Notes: generated by a model not told the origin, from the letters alone. Shown: positions 26,778 to 35,928, counted from the first letter of the stretch. The stretch is DNA of 42,701 nucleotides from an uncultured Bacteroidota bacterium (GCA_937902875.1 CALFNL010000265.1:1-42701), one strand, 5' to 3'. Translations and numbers: made by a program.

Positions 26778-28111
26778 TGAGAAAGAAAATTGCCAATTGG
26801 GGCAACTATCCTGTGATGGAGAGTGATGAAAAATCATTCAGTTTTACGGATCAGCTCACAAAACTTCTTCAGGAAAAGGATTCCATGATTGCAAGGGGTA
26901 ACGGGCGCTGTTATGGGGATGCTTCCCTTGCAGCAAATACAATTTCTACCCTGAAGTACGACAAGATCCTTGGCTTCGACACCAGGAATGGGATTTTTGA
27001 ATGTGAGTCAGGCATCACTCTCGACAAAGTGCTGGAGGTAATTGTTCCGCAGGGCTGGTTTCTTCCCGTGACGCCGGGCACAAAATTCATCACCGTGGGG
27101 GGAGCCATCGCGAGTGACGTTCATGGTAAGAACCATCATGTGGACGGCGCTTTTTCGAATCATGTATTGGAAATGGATCTGATGCTATATGATGGAACGA
27201 TTATTACCTGTTCTCCATCACTCAATGCCGATCTCTTCCAGGCAACCTGCGGCGGCATGGGCCTTACCGGAGTGATCACCAGGACCAAATTTGACCTCAA
27301 GAAAATTACCACGTCCTTTATCAGGCAAAAAAAGATAAAGGCTGGAAACCTGCAGGAAATCATTGAATTGTTTGAAGAATACAAACACTATACTTACTCC
27401 GTAGCATGGATAGACTGCTTAAAAAAAGGGAATAGTTTCGGGCGGAGTATACTAATGCTCGGCGAGCACGCGGAGCTGGAGGATTTGAATGAAAAGCAAA
27501 AGAAGGATCCACTCGCCCTGCCCAAGAAGAAGCTGATTACTTTCCCTTTTAATCTTCCCTCCTGGGTGCTTAATGAATTCTCCATAAAAGCATTCAATTT
27601 CCTTTTTTACAACAAGAGCAGGAGCAGGGAAGTGAATAATGTGGTTGGCTATGAGCCATTCTTTTACCCCCTCGATGCCATTTTACATTGGAACCGGGGC
27701 TATGGAAAGAAGGGATTTGTGCAATACCAGTTTGTACTGCCCCTTAAAAGCAAAGCGGGCCTGGCAGAGATTCTGCATCGCATATCAAACAAGGGATTGG
27801 GCTCCTTCCTGGCCGTGCTGAAAGTATTTGGGAAACAGGAAAGCCTGGTGTCTTTTCCGATGGAAGGCTATACCCTGGCACTTGATTTTCCGGTAAGGAA
27901 AGGCTGGTTTGAGTTCCTTGACGAATTGGATGGGATTGTTCTGAAATATGGAGGGAGACTCTACCTGTCAAAGGACGCGAGAATGAAGCCCGAAGTATTT
28001 CGCGGAGGATATCCGCATGCGGGGGAATTTGAAACGATAGTAAAAAAGTTCAACCCTCATTTCAAATTCAATTCTGTACAATCCGATCGTTTACACATCA
28101 CCCCGCAATAA
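26774..28111 (+). CDS. DprE1-like decaprenylphosphoryl-ribose oxidase
   Basis: DprE1 oxidises the 2'-hydroxyl of decaprenylphosphoryl-ribose with FAD, giving the 2'-keto intermediate. The 445-residue product has the VAO-type FAD domain: MIARGNGRCYGDAS (38-51), FLPVTPGTKFITVGGAIASD (96-115) and HGKNHH (117-122), with the flavin-contacting His region. The substrate domain has GSFLAVLKVFG and, in LYLSKDAR, Lys400 matching the catalytic Lys418 of the mycobacterial enzyme. The residue aligning with mycobacterial Cys387 is Ala369 (TLALDFP). The 31-residue spacing between these two positions is the same in both proteins. The frame extends upstream inside the UbiA gene, but the ATG at 26774 (or 26777) is the sensible start. 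Confidence 0.88.
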   Translation: MMRKKIANWGNYPVMESDEKSFSFTDQLTKLLQEKDSMIARGNGRCYGDASLAANTISTLKYDKILGFDTRNGIFECESGITLDKVLEVIVPQGWFLPVTPGTKFITVGGAIASDVHGKNHHVDGAFSNHVLEMDLMLYDGTIITCSPSLNADLFQATCGGMGLTGVITRTKFDLKKITTSFIRQKKIKAGNLQEIIELFEEYKHYTYSVAWIDCLKKGNSFGRSILMLGEHAELEDLNEKQKKDPLALPKKKLITFPFNLPSWVLNEFSIKAFNFLFYNKSRSREVNNVVGYEPFFYPLDAILHWNRGYGKKGFVQYQFVLPLKSKAGLAEILHRISNKGLGSFLAVLKVFGKQESLVSFPMEGYTLALDFPVRKGWFEFLDELDGIVLKYGGRLYLSKDARMKPEVFRGGYPHAGEFETIVKKFNPHFKFNSVQSDRLHITPQ

Positions 28112-28123
28112 ATCCATTGCATT

Positions 28124-28855
28124 ATGGCGACTGTTTTGATCCTGGGAGCAAGCTCCGACATGGCCATTGCCATTGCCCGGAAATTTGCCGAAGAAAAATA
28201 TGATGTGCAACTGGCCGCACGACGCAAGGAGGAAATTTCGGCCCTGAAACCGGACCTTGCCATTCGCTACAATATCCAGTGCACGATCCATCATTTTGAC
28301 GCGGAGGCCTTCTCCACCCATGAAGATTTTTATGAATCCCTTCAGCCAAAGCCCGATGTGGCAATCACAGTGTTCGGGTATATGAATGATAATGAAAAAG
28401 TAATCCGGGATCAAAAAGAAACGCTCAGGACCATTTTTGTAAACTACGCGGGCGCCGTATCCATACTCAATATTATTGCGCTTGATTTTGCTAAAAGAAA
28501 GCAGGGAACCATTGTTGGTATCAGTTCGGTTGCGGGTGAGAGGGGGAGACAAAGTAACTATGTGTATGGCAGTGCCAAGGCGGGTTTCACCGCCTATCTT
28601 TCGGGCCTCAGAAACAGGATGTATCGGGAAGGCGTACACGTAGTAACGGTATTGCCCGGCTTTGTGTACACCCGTATGACCGAAAATCTGCGATTGCCTC
28701 CATTGCTTACCGCCCAGCCCCAAGACGTGGCAAAAGCGGTTTGGCAAGGCGTTCGGAACAAAAAGAATGTTGTATACATAAAATGGTTCTGGAGATGGAT
28801 CATGTGCATCATCCGGTGGATACCCGAATCCATATTCAAAAAGAAAAAATTGTGA
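28124..28855 (+). CDS. DprE2-like short-chain reductase
   Basis: DprE2 reduces the 2'-keto intermediate made by DprE1 to decaprenylphosphoryl-arabinose using NADH; the pair together perform a 2'-epimerisation. The 243-residue SDR has an N-terminal cofactor segment VLILGASSDMAIAIARKF (4-21), where the usual second and third glycines are replaced (GASSDMA). The catalytic residues follow standard spacing: Ser135, Tyr148 and Lys152 in SNYVYGSAK. A hydrophobic, basic C terminus (WFWRWIMCIIRWIPESIF, then KKKKL) could hold it at the membrane near its lipid-linked substrate. It starts 12 bp after the DprE1-like gene and its stop overlaps the HAD gene start (GTGA). Confidence 0.87.
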   Translation: MATVLILGASSDMAIAIARKFAEEKYDVQLAARRKEEISALKPDLAIRYNIQCTIHHFDAEAFSTHEDFYESLQPKPDVAITVFGYMNDNEKVIRDQKETLRTIFVNYAGAVSILNIIALDFAKRKQGTIVGISSVAGERGRQSNYVYGSAKAGFTAYLSGLRNRMYREGVHVVTVLPGFVYTRMTENLRLPPLLTAQPQDVAKAVWQGVRNKKNVVYIKWFWRWIMCIIRWIPESIFKKKKL

Positions 28856-29448
28856 ACAGAGGAATAGCTTTTTTTGATTTTGACGGCACCATCACCACAA
28901 AAGACACGCTTTTTGAGATCATCAAATATCAAAAAGGCGGCAGCCGCTTTTATTGGGGTTTCATCCTTCTTTCCCCCTGGCTACTTGCCATGAAACTGAA
29001 ACTCATATCAAACAGCCGTACAAAAGTGAGAGTGCTGCGCCATTTTTTCAGGAATGAGCCATTAGAGATTTTTCAGCAAAAATGTGATGCCTTCATAGAA
29101 AACAGAATGGGCCAACTGGTGCGTCCATTGGCCCTGAAGGCCATCAGGGAGCACCAGGCCAGGGGGCATGAAGTAGTAGTGGTGTCTGCTTCCGCGGAGA
29201 ACTGGGTGCGCGGATGGTGTCATAGAATTCAAATGGCATGCATCAGCTCCAGGCTCGAGACAAGAAATGGCGTATTAACAGGAAATCTGGATGGTCCTAA
29301 CTGCAATGGCCCGGAAAAATCGAGGAGGATCCTTGAGTTATACTCGCTTTCAGACTATGATGAAATATATTGTTATGGAGACACAAAAGGTGACAAGCCC
29401 ATGCTGGAACTTGCCACCTTCGCATATTTCAAACCTTTCAGGAACTAG
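28852..29448 (+). CDS. HAD-IB-like phosphatase, candidate DPPR 5-phosphatase
   Basis: The 198-residue product is a haloacid-dehalogenase phosphatase. Motif I is DFDGT (9-13, nucleophile Asp9 and acid Asp11), motif II Ser112 (VVVVSAS), motif III Lys156, and motif IV GDTKGD (176-181). The layout resembles the SerB-like HAD-IB group. I chose the GTG at 28852 because it overlaps the DprE2-like stop in a GTGA junction and places motif I at the N terminus. In the operon it would fit removal of the 5-phosphate from polyprenyl-phosphoryl-5-phosphoribose, a step assigned to a PAP2-type protein (Rv3807c) in mycobacteria. This specific role is inferred from position only. Its stop shares bases with the convergent giant gene. 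Confidence 0.82.
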   Translation: MNRGIAFFDFDGTITTKDTLFEIIKYQKGGSRFYWGFILLSPWLLAMKLKLISNSRTKVRVLRHFFRNEPLEIFQQKCDAFIENRMGQLVRPLALKAIREHQARGHEVVVVSASAENWVRGWCHRIQMACISSRLETRNGVLTGNLDGPNCNGPEKSRRILELYSLSDYDEIYCYGDTKGDKPMLELATFAYFKPFRN

Positions 29449-32400
29449 TTTATCTTAATAAATTTCTTCACAACCTTGTCCTGCCTGTCAACCCTGATCT
29501 CCACGAAATAGGTGCCCGAAGGAAGCTGCGATACGTCAACCGGTTTATTGAACAATGAATTGTCTTTTATGAATTCTTCATTGAGCACCACCCTGCCACT
29601 AACGTCGTAGAAGATAAGGCTGGACCTGCCCTTGGCATTTCCGTCGAGCTTAATGGTTACGGTAGTTCTGGCCGGGTTTGGATAGAGGGTCACGATGGGC
29701 ACTTCCAATCTTGTTCCATCATTGCCTACTACCACATAAACCGTTCCTTTGGTTACGGCGCCCTTATTATCGGTTACAACCAATTCAAAAGCATAGGTGC
29801 CGGCACTCAATCCCGTTACAGTGGTGGTAGCGGCGGCGGGTGAGAGTATGCTCACCGAGTCTGATCCTGAAAGCAGGTTCCAGTTATAGGTGGCTATGGA
29901 ACCATCTGGATCATATGATGCGGAACCATCCAGGGAAGCGCTGTTCGCCGGAAGACTCACATAGAGCGTGTCTGTAACCAGAACAACCGGCGAAACGTTG
30001 GACGTATTACTGCCTGTAACAGTCACGGTCACCTGATCCTTGGCTGTAGCGCCTTTATTATCGGTTGTAGTCAGTTCAAATACATATACGCCAGCCGCCG
30101 GGTTCTGCAAAGAGGGTTTGGCTGTATTTGAATTGGTAACAGTCAGCGGACTAGGACCGGAAATTTTAGACCAGCTATAAGTAGTGATACTTCCGTCCGG
30201 ATCGTATGATTTACTTCCATCCAGGGCTACTGTGGCAATAGGTGCGGCTACGCTGATATCCGTGCCGGCATTTGCTATCGGTGCCTGGTTGGCAGCCGCA
30301 TTTACAACCACACTCACCTGGTCTTTGGCAGTAGCTCCATCATTGTCCACAACAGTCAATTCAAACTGGTAAGTGCCCTGAACGAGATTAGTAATGGCGG
30401 TGCTGGCTCCCGTTGGATTGGAAATACTGAATTGTGAGGGCCCTGAAATCTTGGCCCAGGAATATGACACAATGCTGCCATCGGCGTCATTAGATGCTGA
30501 ACCATTCAGGTTTGCGGTATTCGCGGGAAGGGTAATTGTCTGGTCTGATCCCGCATTGGCTATGGGTGGCAGGTTAGCCGCCGCATTCACAGTGATAGTG
30601 ACCGAGGCCTGCGAAGATGCGCCAGCATTATCGGTTACCGTTACGCGGAATTTGTAAACTCCAACTACCAGGTTCGTTACAGTAGTGGCGCCATTCGCGG
30701 CATTGGTAATAGTATATTGAGCGGGACCCGAAAGGTGTTCCCATAAATATGCTGAGATTGTTCCGTCTGCATCGCTTGAGCCGGTAGCATCCAGCGTGCC
30801 CGTATTGGTTGGTAATGTAATGGATTGATTGGCGCCTGCTGATGCCACGGGTGGCTGATTGGCAGAATTGGTAACATTTATGATCACCACATCCTGACCC
30901 GTTGCGCCACTATTATCAGTTACGGTCAATCTGAATTGGTAAGAGCCCTGAACCAAATTGGTAACTGTTGTAGTAGCCGAGCCTGGGCTGGTGATTGTAA
31001 AGGTACCCGGACCTGCTATCTTGGTCCAGGCATAGGTGGTGATTGTTCCATCAGGGTCCTGTGATGCAGTACCGTCAAGCGTTGCTGAGCTGGCTGGTAA
31101 TACAAGGTTTTGGTCAGGTCCGGCGCTGGAAACCGGGGGCTTATTGGGAGCAGGATTCACCGTAATGGTAACAGTGCTCTTTCCCGTTGCACCATTGTTA
31201 TCAGTAACCGTCAGTTGAAATTGATATACACCCTGCGCCAGGTTATTGATTGTGGTAGCAGCTGACGCGGGGCTAACGATACTATACTGGGCAGGTCCGG
31301 AAACATAGGCCCAGGCGTAAGTGCTGATAGTTCCGTCAGGATCCGTTCCGCTCCCTGACAGGGAAACCGAATTCGTGGGCAGCGTGATTGTTTTATTTGC
31401 GCCTGCATTGGCAATGGGCGGCTGGTTAGCTGCGGCGTTTACGGTTACTACTACTGTGTCTTTCGCTACCGCACCCTTATCGTCAGTCACAGTCAATTCA
31501 AAGCTATACACTCCCTGCACAAGATTGTTAATGGCCGTAGAAGCGCTGTTTGCATTGGCGATTGAGAATTGTGCTGGTCCCGAAATCCTGGCCCAAAGAT
31601 ACCCTACCACCGTACCATCTGTATCGGTGCCGGTACCCGTTAATGTGACCGTATTGGTGGGCAGAATAATACTTTTATCCCCTCCCGCATCCGCTACCGG
31701 AGCCTTATTTGGCGGAGGAGGCGTAGTTGTATATTCATAGGCGCCAATATCATAGGCGCTACCGGTAGGCCTTGCATTGCCATCGTAATCCGTTACCACT
31801 CCATAAGTGCTGGTATTGGTACCCGTATTTACTGCGGGTGATAAAGCCTGCAGATGGAAATCCTTTGTGGCAGGATTCACAAATAATGCCTCAGCAACTG
31901 TTGGTTTGAGCAGGTTGGTCGTTTGCTGGCTGGAAATACTAGGTGTAATATAAATGTATCTGCCAGAGCCTGGCGCCACAATGATATTATTCATGAATAC
32001 ATTGTTCTGACCCACCGTACCATAGTCATTGTATAATACGATACCCGCTTTTCTTGGGCTGATAATAGTGTTATTGTTGATTTGTACCTGCAATGGGGCA
32101 TAGGAATTGGGATTGGGGCGGTCGTCGATAATGATGGCGTCCTGTCCGTTTGCCGTGCCGTCATAGCCAGTATTGATGATGATATTATTGTAGATCTTTT
32201 CATTACCTACACCCAGCACCTGGATGGCATTACCGGTTCCGCCATCGATGAGATTATTATATACTTTTCCGTTAGTACCGCCTCCAACAATGATACCTGC
32301 CTGCTGGCTCGATAGGTTCTTTGTGCCATAGTTCCTGATTACGTTGTTAAATACTTCCAGTCCAATGGGGGTATTAGAGCATTGAATAGCGTCCCAGCCG

Positions 32401-34658
32401 GTACGTTCGAAAAGGTTGTTATACACCTTCATGTTATTGATATGCTGGGGCTGTACTGTTTGAGTGACTCCATTACAGGTAATATCATAAGTTACCGGAG
32501 AATTACCCAGGTACATGCCTTCGCTATCTGTATCATGAATATAATTATCGTGGAAAGAAACATTCTGGATAGTGAAATAAGTTGACCAGGATGCGGGATC
32601 GCAATCCGGCACGTAGGTGAGGAAGAATCCGGCCTGGACATTTGTAACTTCAATATGGTCCGCTTCAAAATCGGAGGTCCATTGCGAGAGTGAGACTCCC
32701 GTTGACAAAACAGGGCTGCCTTCCCCGATATTGAAACCATAAGTGAATGCAGGGTCGCCCGTACCGGTCAGTCTGAAATAGCGGCAATTCTTCATCACGA
32801 TTCCACCGTAGCTGCCGGGGCCTCCGCAAATTACGCGTCCCCCGCAGTTGATGAATGTCAGCGGCTGGCTGGCCGTTCCCTGAAAATTGAATAAGGTGAT
32901 ATGGTTATAATTTCCCGCCTTGATACAAATCTTATTTCCGGGTTGAACTCCTAATTTGGATCCATCCACGTATAAATAGTCGTCGGTGGGATTTGTGGGT
33001 GTTAATGTAATATCGCAACCGCAATTACCTGCAGGCGCGGCGGCCTTTACCAGCACATTCAGGGTGTCACTGGCCTTTACGCCCGCATTGTCTGTTACAG
33101 TAAGCGAAAACTGGTAAGTGCCCACAATGAGGTTGCTGACCGTGGTTGAAGCCGAAGTGGGCGTTGCGATCACATATTGCCCGGGGCCTGAAATTTTTTG
33201 CCAGTTATAGGAAACAATATTGCCACTAGCCGCACCTGTTAGTGTTACCGAGCTGGCCGGACTGGTAATAGACTTATCGGTTCCCGCATTTGGAACAGGT
33301 GCCGCCGGTGCCGCGGCGGCATTCACGGTTACTACAACCGTATCCGCGGCTGTTGCGCCGGTATTGTCTGTAACGGTTAATGAAAATTGGTAGGTTCCCT
33401 GTGCCAGATTGCTGACGACCGTTTGGGCGGCAGCAGCACTCGCGATGCTGTATTGCGAGGGTCCCGAAATCTTTTGCCAGCTGTAAGAACTTATATTACC
33501 CGTGCCACTTCCATTGAGTGTAACCGAACTGGTGGGACTCGTAATAGTTTGATCATTGCCCGCATTGGAAACGGGTGGCTGAGGGGCGCCGGCATTAACG
33601 GTAACCGTAACGGTATCTTTTGCGATGGCTCCTCCATTATCGGTTACCCTGAGCTCGAACTGATAAACACCCTGAACCAGGCCATTTACGGCAGTCTTCG
33701 CTGCCGATGCATTCGCGAAACTGAATGACGCGGGGCCCGAAATCCTGCTCCAATTATAGGCAGTAATATTTCCGTCAGGATCTGAGGAAAGACTACCATC
33801 AAGGTTTGCAGAACTGGTGGGGAGTGTAATATTGATATCATTTCCGGCACTGGCCGCAGGCGACTGATTGGGTGCGGGAGGAGTGGGGCTTCCCGTTCTT
33901 TTCTGGCTCAAGAGCCACTCATAAATATTCTGACCGTTCTCTCTGTAGTTGGGATCATAAAAATCATTCCAGCAGCAATGTCCGCCACTATAGATCGTGA
34001 TTTTTGCGGAACCTGGGGCGTACTTATTCAAAGTATCCGCGATTTCAGGCATCTGCCTGCTACCATCCTGATCGCCCTGGAATCCCCACCAGGTTCCTCC
34101 TGATTTTGCAAACCACTGAAAATTGGTGAAAGGATAATTGGGAACAACGGCAGACATCATTACGAGTGCCGTCATTCGCTGGGCATATTGTGATGAATAG
34201 GTAATATAATTATCAAATGCAAAACCGCCCATGGAAAGCCCGGTTCCATAAAAGCGGTTTGGATCTACTCTGAATCGTGCAGAGATGGAGTCGAACATCG
34301 TATTCATCAATGCCGGTCCGGGATAAGACTGGATCGGCTGAATAGAAATGAATATAGGCTTTACAATGGTGGAATTAACTGTAAACTGATTGAGGTTCAA
34401 CCCCAGACTGATAAAATGTGAAGGACCGTATTTTAACAGTGAAGCCGGATCAGTACCAATTTCACCAATACCGGGAACATAAATAATTACTGGATAAGTT
34501 TGAGTAGTGGAATTATAATCATCAGGCAGATGAACATATGCATTCCACCCATTGATCTTGGTCAGGTATTGCTGCGCATTGACTCCCAGGGATAAAATGA
34601 GAGCGAAAACGGCGCAGCATAGAAATTTTCTAAAGAATACAGAGTAGAGGGCCTTCAT
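29445..34658 (-). CDS. Giant secreted esterase / beta-helix / PKD protein with type A T9SS sorting domain
   Basis: This 1737-residue protein is predicted to be exported through Sec and the type IX system. After a signal peptide (about 1-29) comes an alpha/beta-hydrolase domain (about 35-255) with nucleophile Ser142 in GLSMGG and a probable His227 (SGGHCCW). Three PKD/K319-like domains follow (about 265-540). Residues about 545-970 form a right-handed parallel beta-helix (repeats such as VYNNLIDGGTGNAIQV and IYNNIIINTG). Seven more PKD-like domains span about 975-1655. The final domain (LYPNPARTTVTIKL, then LPSGTYFVEI and VVKKFIKIN) is a type A sorting signal. Catalytic target is unknown; esterase plus beta-helix suggests a carbohydrate substrate. 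It has no operon partner. Confidence 0.9.
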   Translation of the reverse strand: MKALYSVFFRKFLCCAVFALILSLGVNAQQYLTKINGWNAYVHLPDDYNSTTQTYPVIIYVPGIGEIGTDPASLLKYGPSHFISLGLNLNQFTVNSTIVKPIFISIQPIQSYPGPALMNTMFDSISARFRVDPNRFYGTGLSMGGFAFDNYITYSSQYAQRMTALVMMSAVVPNYPFTNFQWFAKSGGTWWGFQGDQDGSRQMPEIADTLNKYAPGSAKITIYSGGHCCWNDFYDPNYRENGQNIYEWLLSQKRTGSPTPPAPNQSPAASAGNDINITLPTSSANLDGSLSSDPDGNITAYNWSRISGPASFSFANASAAKTAVNGLVQGVYQFELRVTDNGGAIAKDTVTVTVNAGAPQPPVSNAGNDQTITSPTSSVTLNGSGTGNISSYSWQKISGPSQYSIASAAAAQTVVSNLAQGTYQFSLTVTDNTGATAADTVVVTVNAAAAPAAPVPNAGTDKSITSPASSVTLTGAASGNIVSYNWQKISGPGQYVIATPTSASTTVSNLIVGTYQFSLTVTDNAGVKASDTLNVLVKAAAPAGNCGCDITLTPTNPTDDYLYVDGSKLGVQPGNKICIKAGNYNHITLFNFQGTASQPLTFINCGGRVICGGPGSYGGIVMKNCRYFRLTGTGDPAFTYGFNIGEGSPVLSTGVSLSQWTSDFEADHIEVTNVQAGFFLTYVPDCDPASWSTYFTIQNVSFHDNYIHDTDSEGMYLGNSPVTYDITCNGVTQTVQPQHINNMKVYNNLFERTGWDAIQCSNTPIGLEVFNNVIRNYGTKNLSSQQAGIIVGGGTNGKVYNNLIDGGTGNAIQVLGVGNEKIYNNIIINTGYDGTANGQDAIIIDDRPNPNSYAPLQVQINNNTIISPRKAGIVLYNDYGTVGQNNVFMNNIIVAPGSGRYIYITPSISSQQTTNLLKPTVAEALFVNPATKDFHLQALSPAVNTGTNTSTYGVVTDYDGNARPTGSAYDIGAYEYTTTPPPPNKAPVADAGGDKSIILPTNTVTLTGTGTDTDGTVVGYLWARISGPAQFSIANANSASTAINNLVQGVYSFELTVTDDKGAVAKDTVVVTVNAAANQPPIANAGANKTITLPTNSVSLSGSGTDPDGTISTYAWAYVSGPAQYSIVSPASAATTINNLAQGVYQFQLTVTDNNGATGKSTVTITVNPAPNKPPVSSAGPDQNLVLPASSATLDGTASQDPDGTITTYAWTKIAGPGTFTITSPGSATTTVTNLVQGSYQFRLTVTDNSGATGQDVVIINVTNSANQPPVASAGANQSITLPTNTGTLDATGSSDADGTISAYLWEHLSGPAQYTITNAANGATTVTNLVVGVYKFRVTVTDNAGASSQASVTITVNAAANLPPIANAGSDQTITLPANTANLNGSASNDADGSIVSYSWAKISGPSQFSISNPTGASTAITNLVQGTYQFELTVVDNDGATAKDQVSVVVNAAANQAPIANAGTDISVAAPIATVALDGSKSYDPDGSITTYSWSKISGPSPLTVTNSNTAKPSLQNPAAGVYVFELTTTDNKGATAKDQVTVTVTGSNTSNVSPVVLVTDTLYVSLPANSASLDGSASYDPDGSIATYNWNLLSGSDSVSILSPAAATTTVTGLSAGTYAFELVVTDNKGAVTKGTVYVVVGNDGTRLEVPIVTLYPNPARTTVTIKLDGNAKGRSSLIFYDVSGRVVLNEEFIKDNSLFNKPVDVSQLPSGTYFVEIRVDRQDKVVKKFIKIN
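29700..31735 (-). repeat. Seven tandem PKD/K319-like coding repeats
   Basis: About seven units of roughly 270-285 bp encode domains of pattern A-x-A-G-x-D/N-x-x-I-x-L-P, then DPDG-x-I-x-x-Y-x-W, G-P-x-x-x-x-I, Y-x-F-x-L-T-V-T-D and A-x-x-x-x-T-V-x-V. DNA similarity between units is high enough to see by eye, suggesting expansion by duplication. Repeat-driven assembly or length variation is possible. Confidence 0.75.
33040..33880 (-). repeat. Three PKD/K319-like coding repeats upstream of the beta-helix
   Basis: Three related units precede the beta-helix segment. The second and third lack the DPDG loop and read SGTGNISSYSW and AASGNIVSYNW, with close mutual DNA similarity, so they probably arose from one recent duplication. 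The first keeps DPDGNITAYNW. Confidence 0.7.
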
Positions 34659-35138
34659 AGAACCTGGATTTTGGATTTAAAATCTATTTTCTTCACTTAA
34701 AACGCCTTTAATGGTAAACAATCAGGTCATTGGTTTTTCATCTTTTCCCGGGTCGATTGAACTTTGGTTTTTCAAAAATCAAGTTAAGTTCAAAAAGACC
34801 GCCTGTTGTACCTGCGTTTTAAGTCGCCTTGATCTAGAGCAGTCAAATTTTAATTCATAAGAATACAAACCCTTTTGGCTCGTATATGCACTTAGTAAAA
34901 GTCCCATATCAACTTCAAGAAATTTATTAACCGGTACTTTTTAAAAACTAGCAAGTACGAAAAAGCAAATTTGAGGCCAAAACAAAAGATTCATCAGAAG
35001 GTTAATATTTTATTTTTTGCTGTGGATAATATGTGCGCAAACAATTTGTTATTTTTGTTGATCATAAATCAATCCGGCAGAATATCATTTTTTAACAAAT
35101 GATTTTTCGTTCCGGCTTATACCCTTGAAATAAATCAA
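34659..35138. other. Intergenic region, 480 bp, divergent promoters
   Basis: No coding frame of note is present. The AT-rich block separates the giant secreted gene (minus) from the methyltransferase (plus) and must hold both promoters. TATTTTTG at 35050-35057 matches the Bacteroidota -7 consensus TAnnTTTG, about 80 bp before the methyltransferase ATG. A TTTG box at the usual distance is not evident. No terminator or repeat was recognised. Confidence 0.5.
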
Positions 35139-35873
35139 ATGAAAATCAACAATCCCAGGTCAAGATTCCAGATCAGCATTAAGAATTCAGACAGGGTACT
35201 CGAAGTAGGCGGTGGGAATAATCCCCATCCCAGATCAAATGTTGTGGTTGATAAATATGTGGATGACAATACTCATCGTGCCGATAATCTTAAAGTGCTG
35301 AAAACCCAACAGTTCATTCATGCCGATGGAGAATCGCTGCCCTTTAAGGATCGTGAATTCGACTATGTTATTTGTTGTCATGTATTGGAGCACGTTCCGC
35401 ATCCGGATCTGTTTATTAGTGAGCAGACGCGGGTGGCACCGAGAGGCTACCTGGAAACGCCTTCACTCTTAGGAGAATATCTCGCGCCAAAAGAATCGCA
35501 CCGTTGGCTCATCATGGATATTGATGATAAGATAATTCTGTATGACAAGGAAAAACTGGGCTTTAAGGTCTCCCATGATTTCGGACAACTGTTCCTCAAA
35601 TATTTACCCAGTAATTCGCTGGGATTTAAGTTGTTGCTGCGCAGCCATCCTCAGATCATGACCATGAATTATCAATGGAAAGACAATATTGACTATCTGA
35701 TCAATCCAGAAGACGAGCATTACCTGAGATTTTTTACGAGGCCATGGGAAAAAGACACGGCCAATTACCTGTTGAAGCAAAGGTCTATGTCGGGCGAATT
35801 GAAGGAGGCTTTTACGGGCACGCTGGCCATCATGAAAGATGTTTTCAGGCACAAAGTATTGAAGAAGCAATAA
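35139..35873 (+). CDS. SAM-dependent methyltransferase (type 11)
   Basis: The 244-residue product has a class I methyltransferase fold. Motif I is VLEVGGGNNPHPRSNVVVD, with an acidic residue ending the second strand. FIHADGESLPFKDREFDYVICCHVLEHVPHP, in two parts, carries the DxxxLPF and DYVxxxHVLEH signatures of the Methyltransf_11 group. The region after motif III (TRVAPRGYLETPSLLGEYL) suits a substrate lobe. The substrate is unknown. It lies next to, but opposite in direction from, the polysaccharide genes. Methylation of a glycan or lipid-linked intermediate is plausible but only inferred. Confidence 0.82.
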   Translation: MKINNPRSRFQISIKNSDRVLEVGGGNNPHPRSNVVVDKYVDDNTHRADNLKVLKTQQFIHADGESLPFKDREFDYVICCHVLEHVPHPDLFISEQTRVAPRGYLETPSLLGEYLAPKESHRWLIMDIDDKIILYDKEKLGFKVSHDFGQLFLKYLPSNSLGFKLLLRSHPQIMTMNYQWKDNIDYLINPEDEHYLRFFTRPWEKDTANYLLKQRSMSGELKEAFTGTLAIMKDVFRHKVLKKQ

Positions 35874-35928
35874 GTGGTTCTAAAATAAGGTTCCAAAATA
35901 ATAAGATCAAGTGGCCGGGTATCGGGAC

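Noticed and set aside
28091-28747. 218-codon minus-strand frame opposite the DprE2-like gene
   Set aside because: The sense frame has full SDR catalytic spacing and operon coupling; the antisense product has no recognisable features.
29700-31735. Regularly spaced similar segments resembling a CRISPR or satellite array
   Set aside because: The periodicity is about 270-285 bp, stays in one reading frame and encodes PKD/K319-like domains; there are no short identical repeats with unique spacers.
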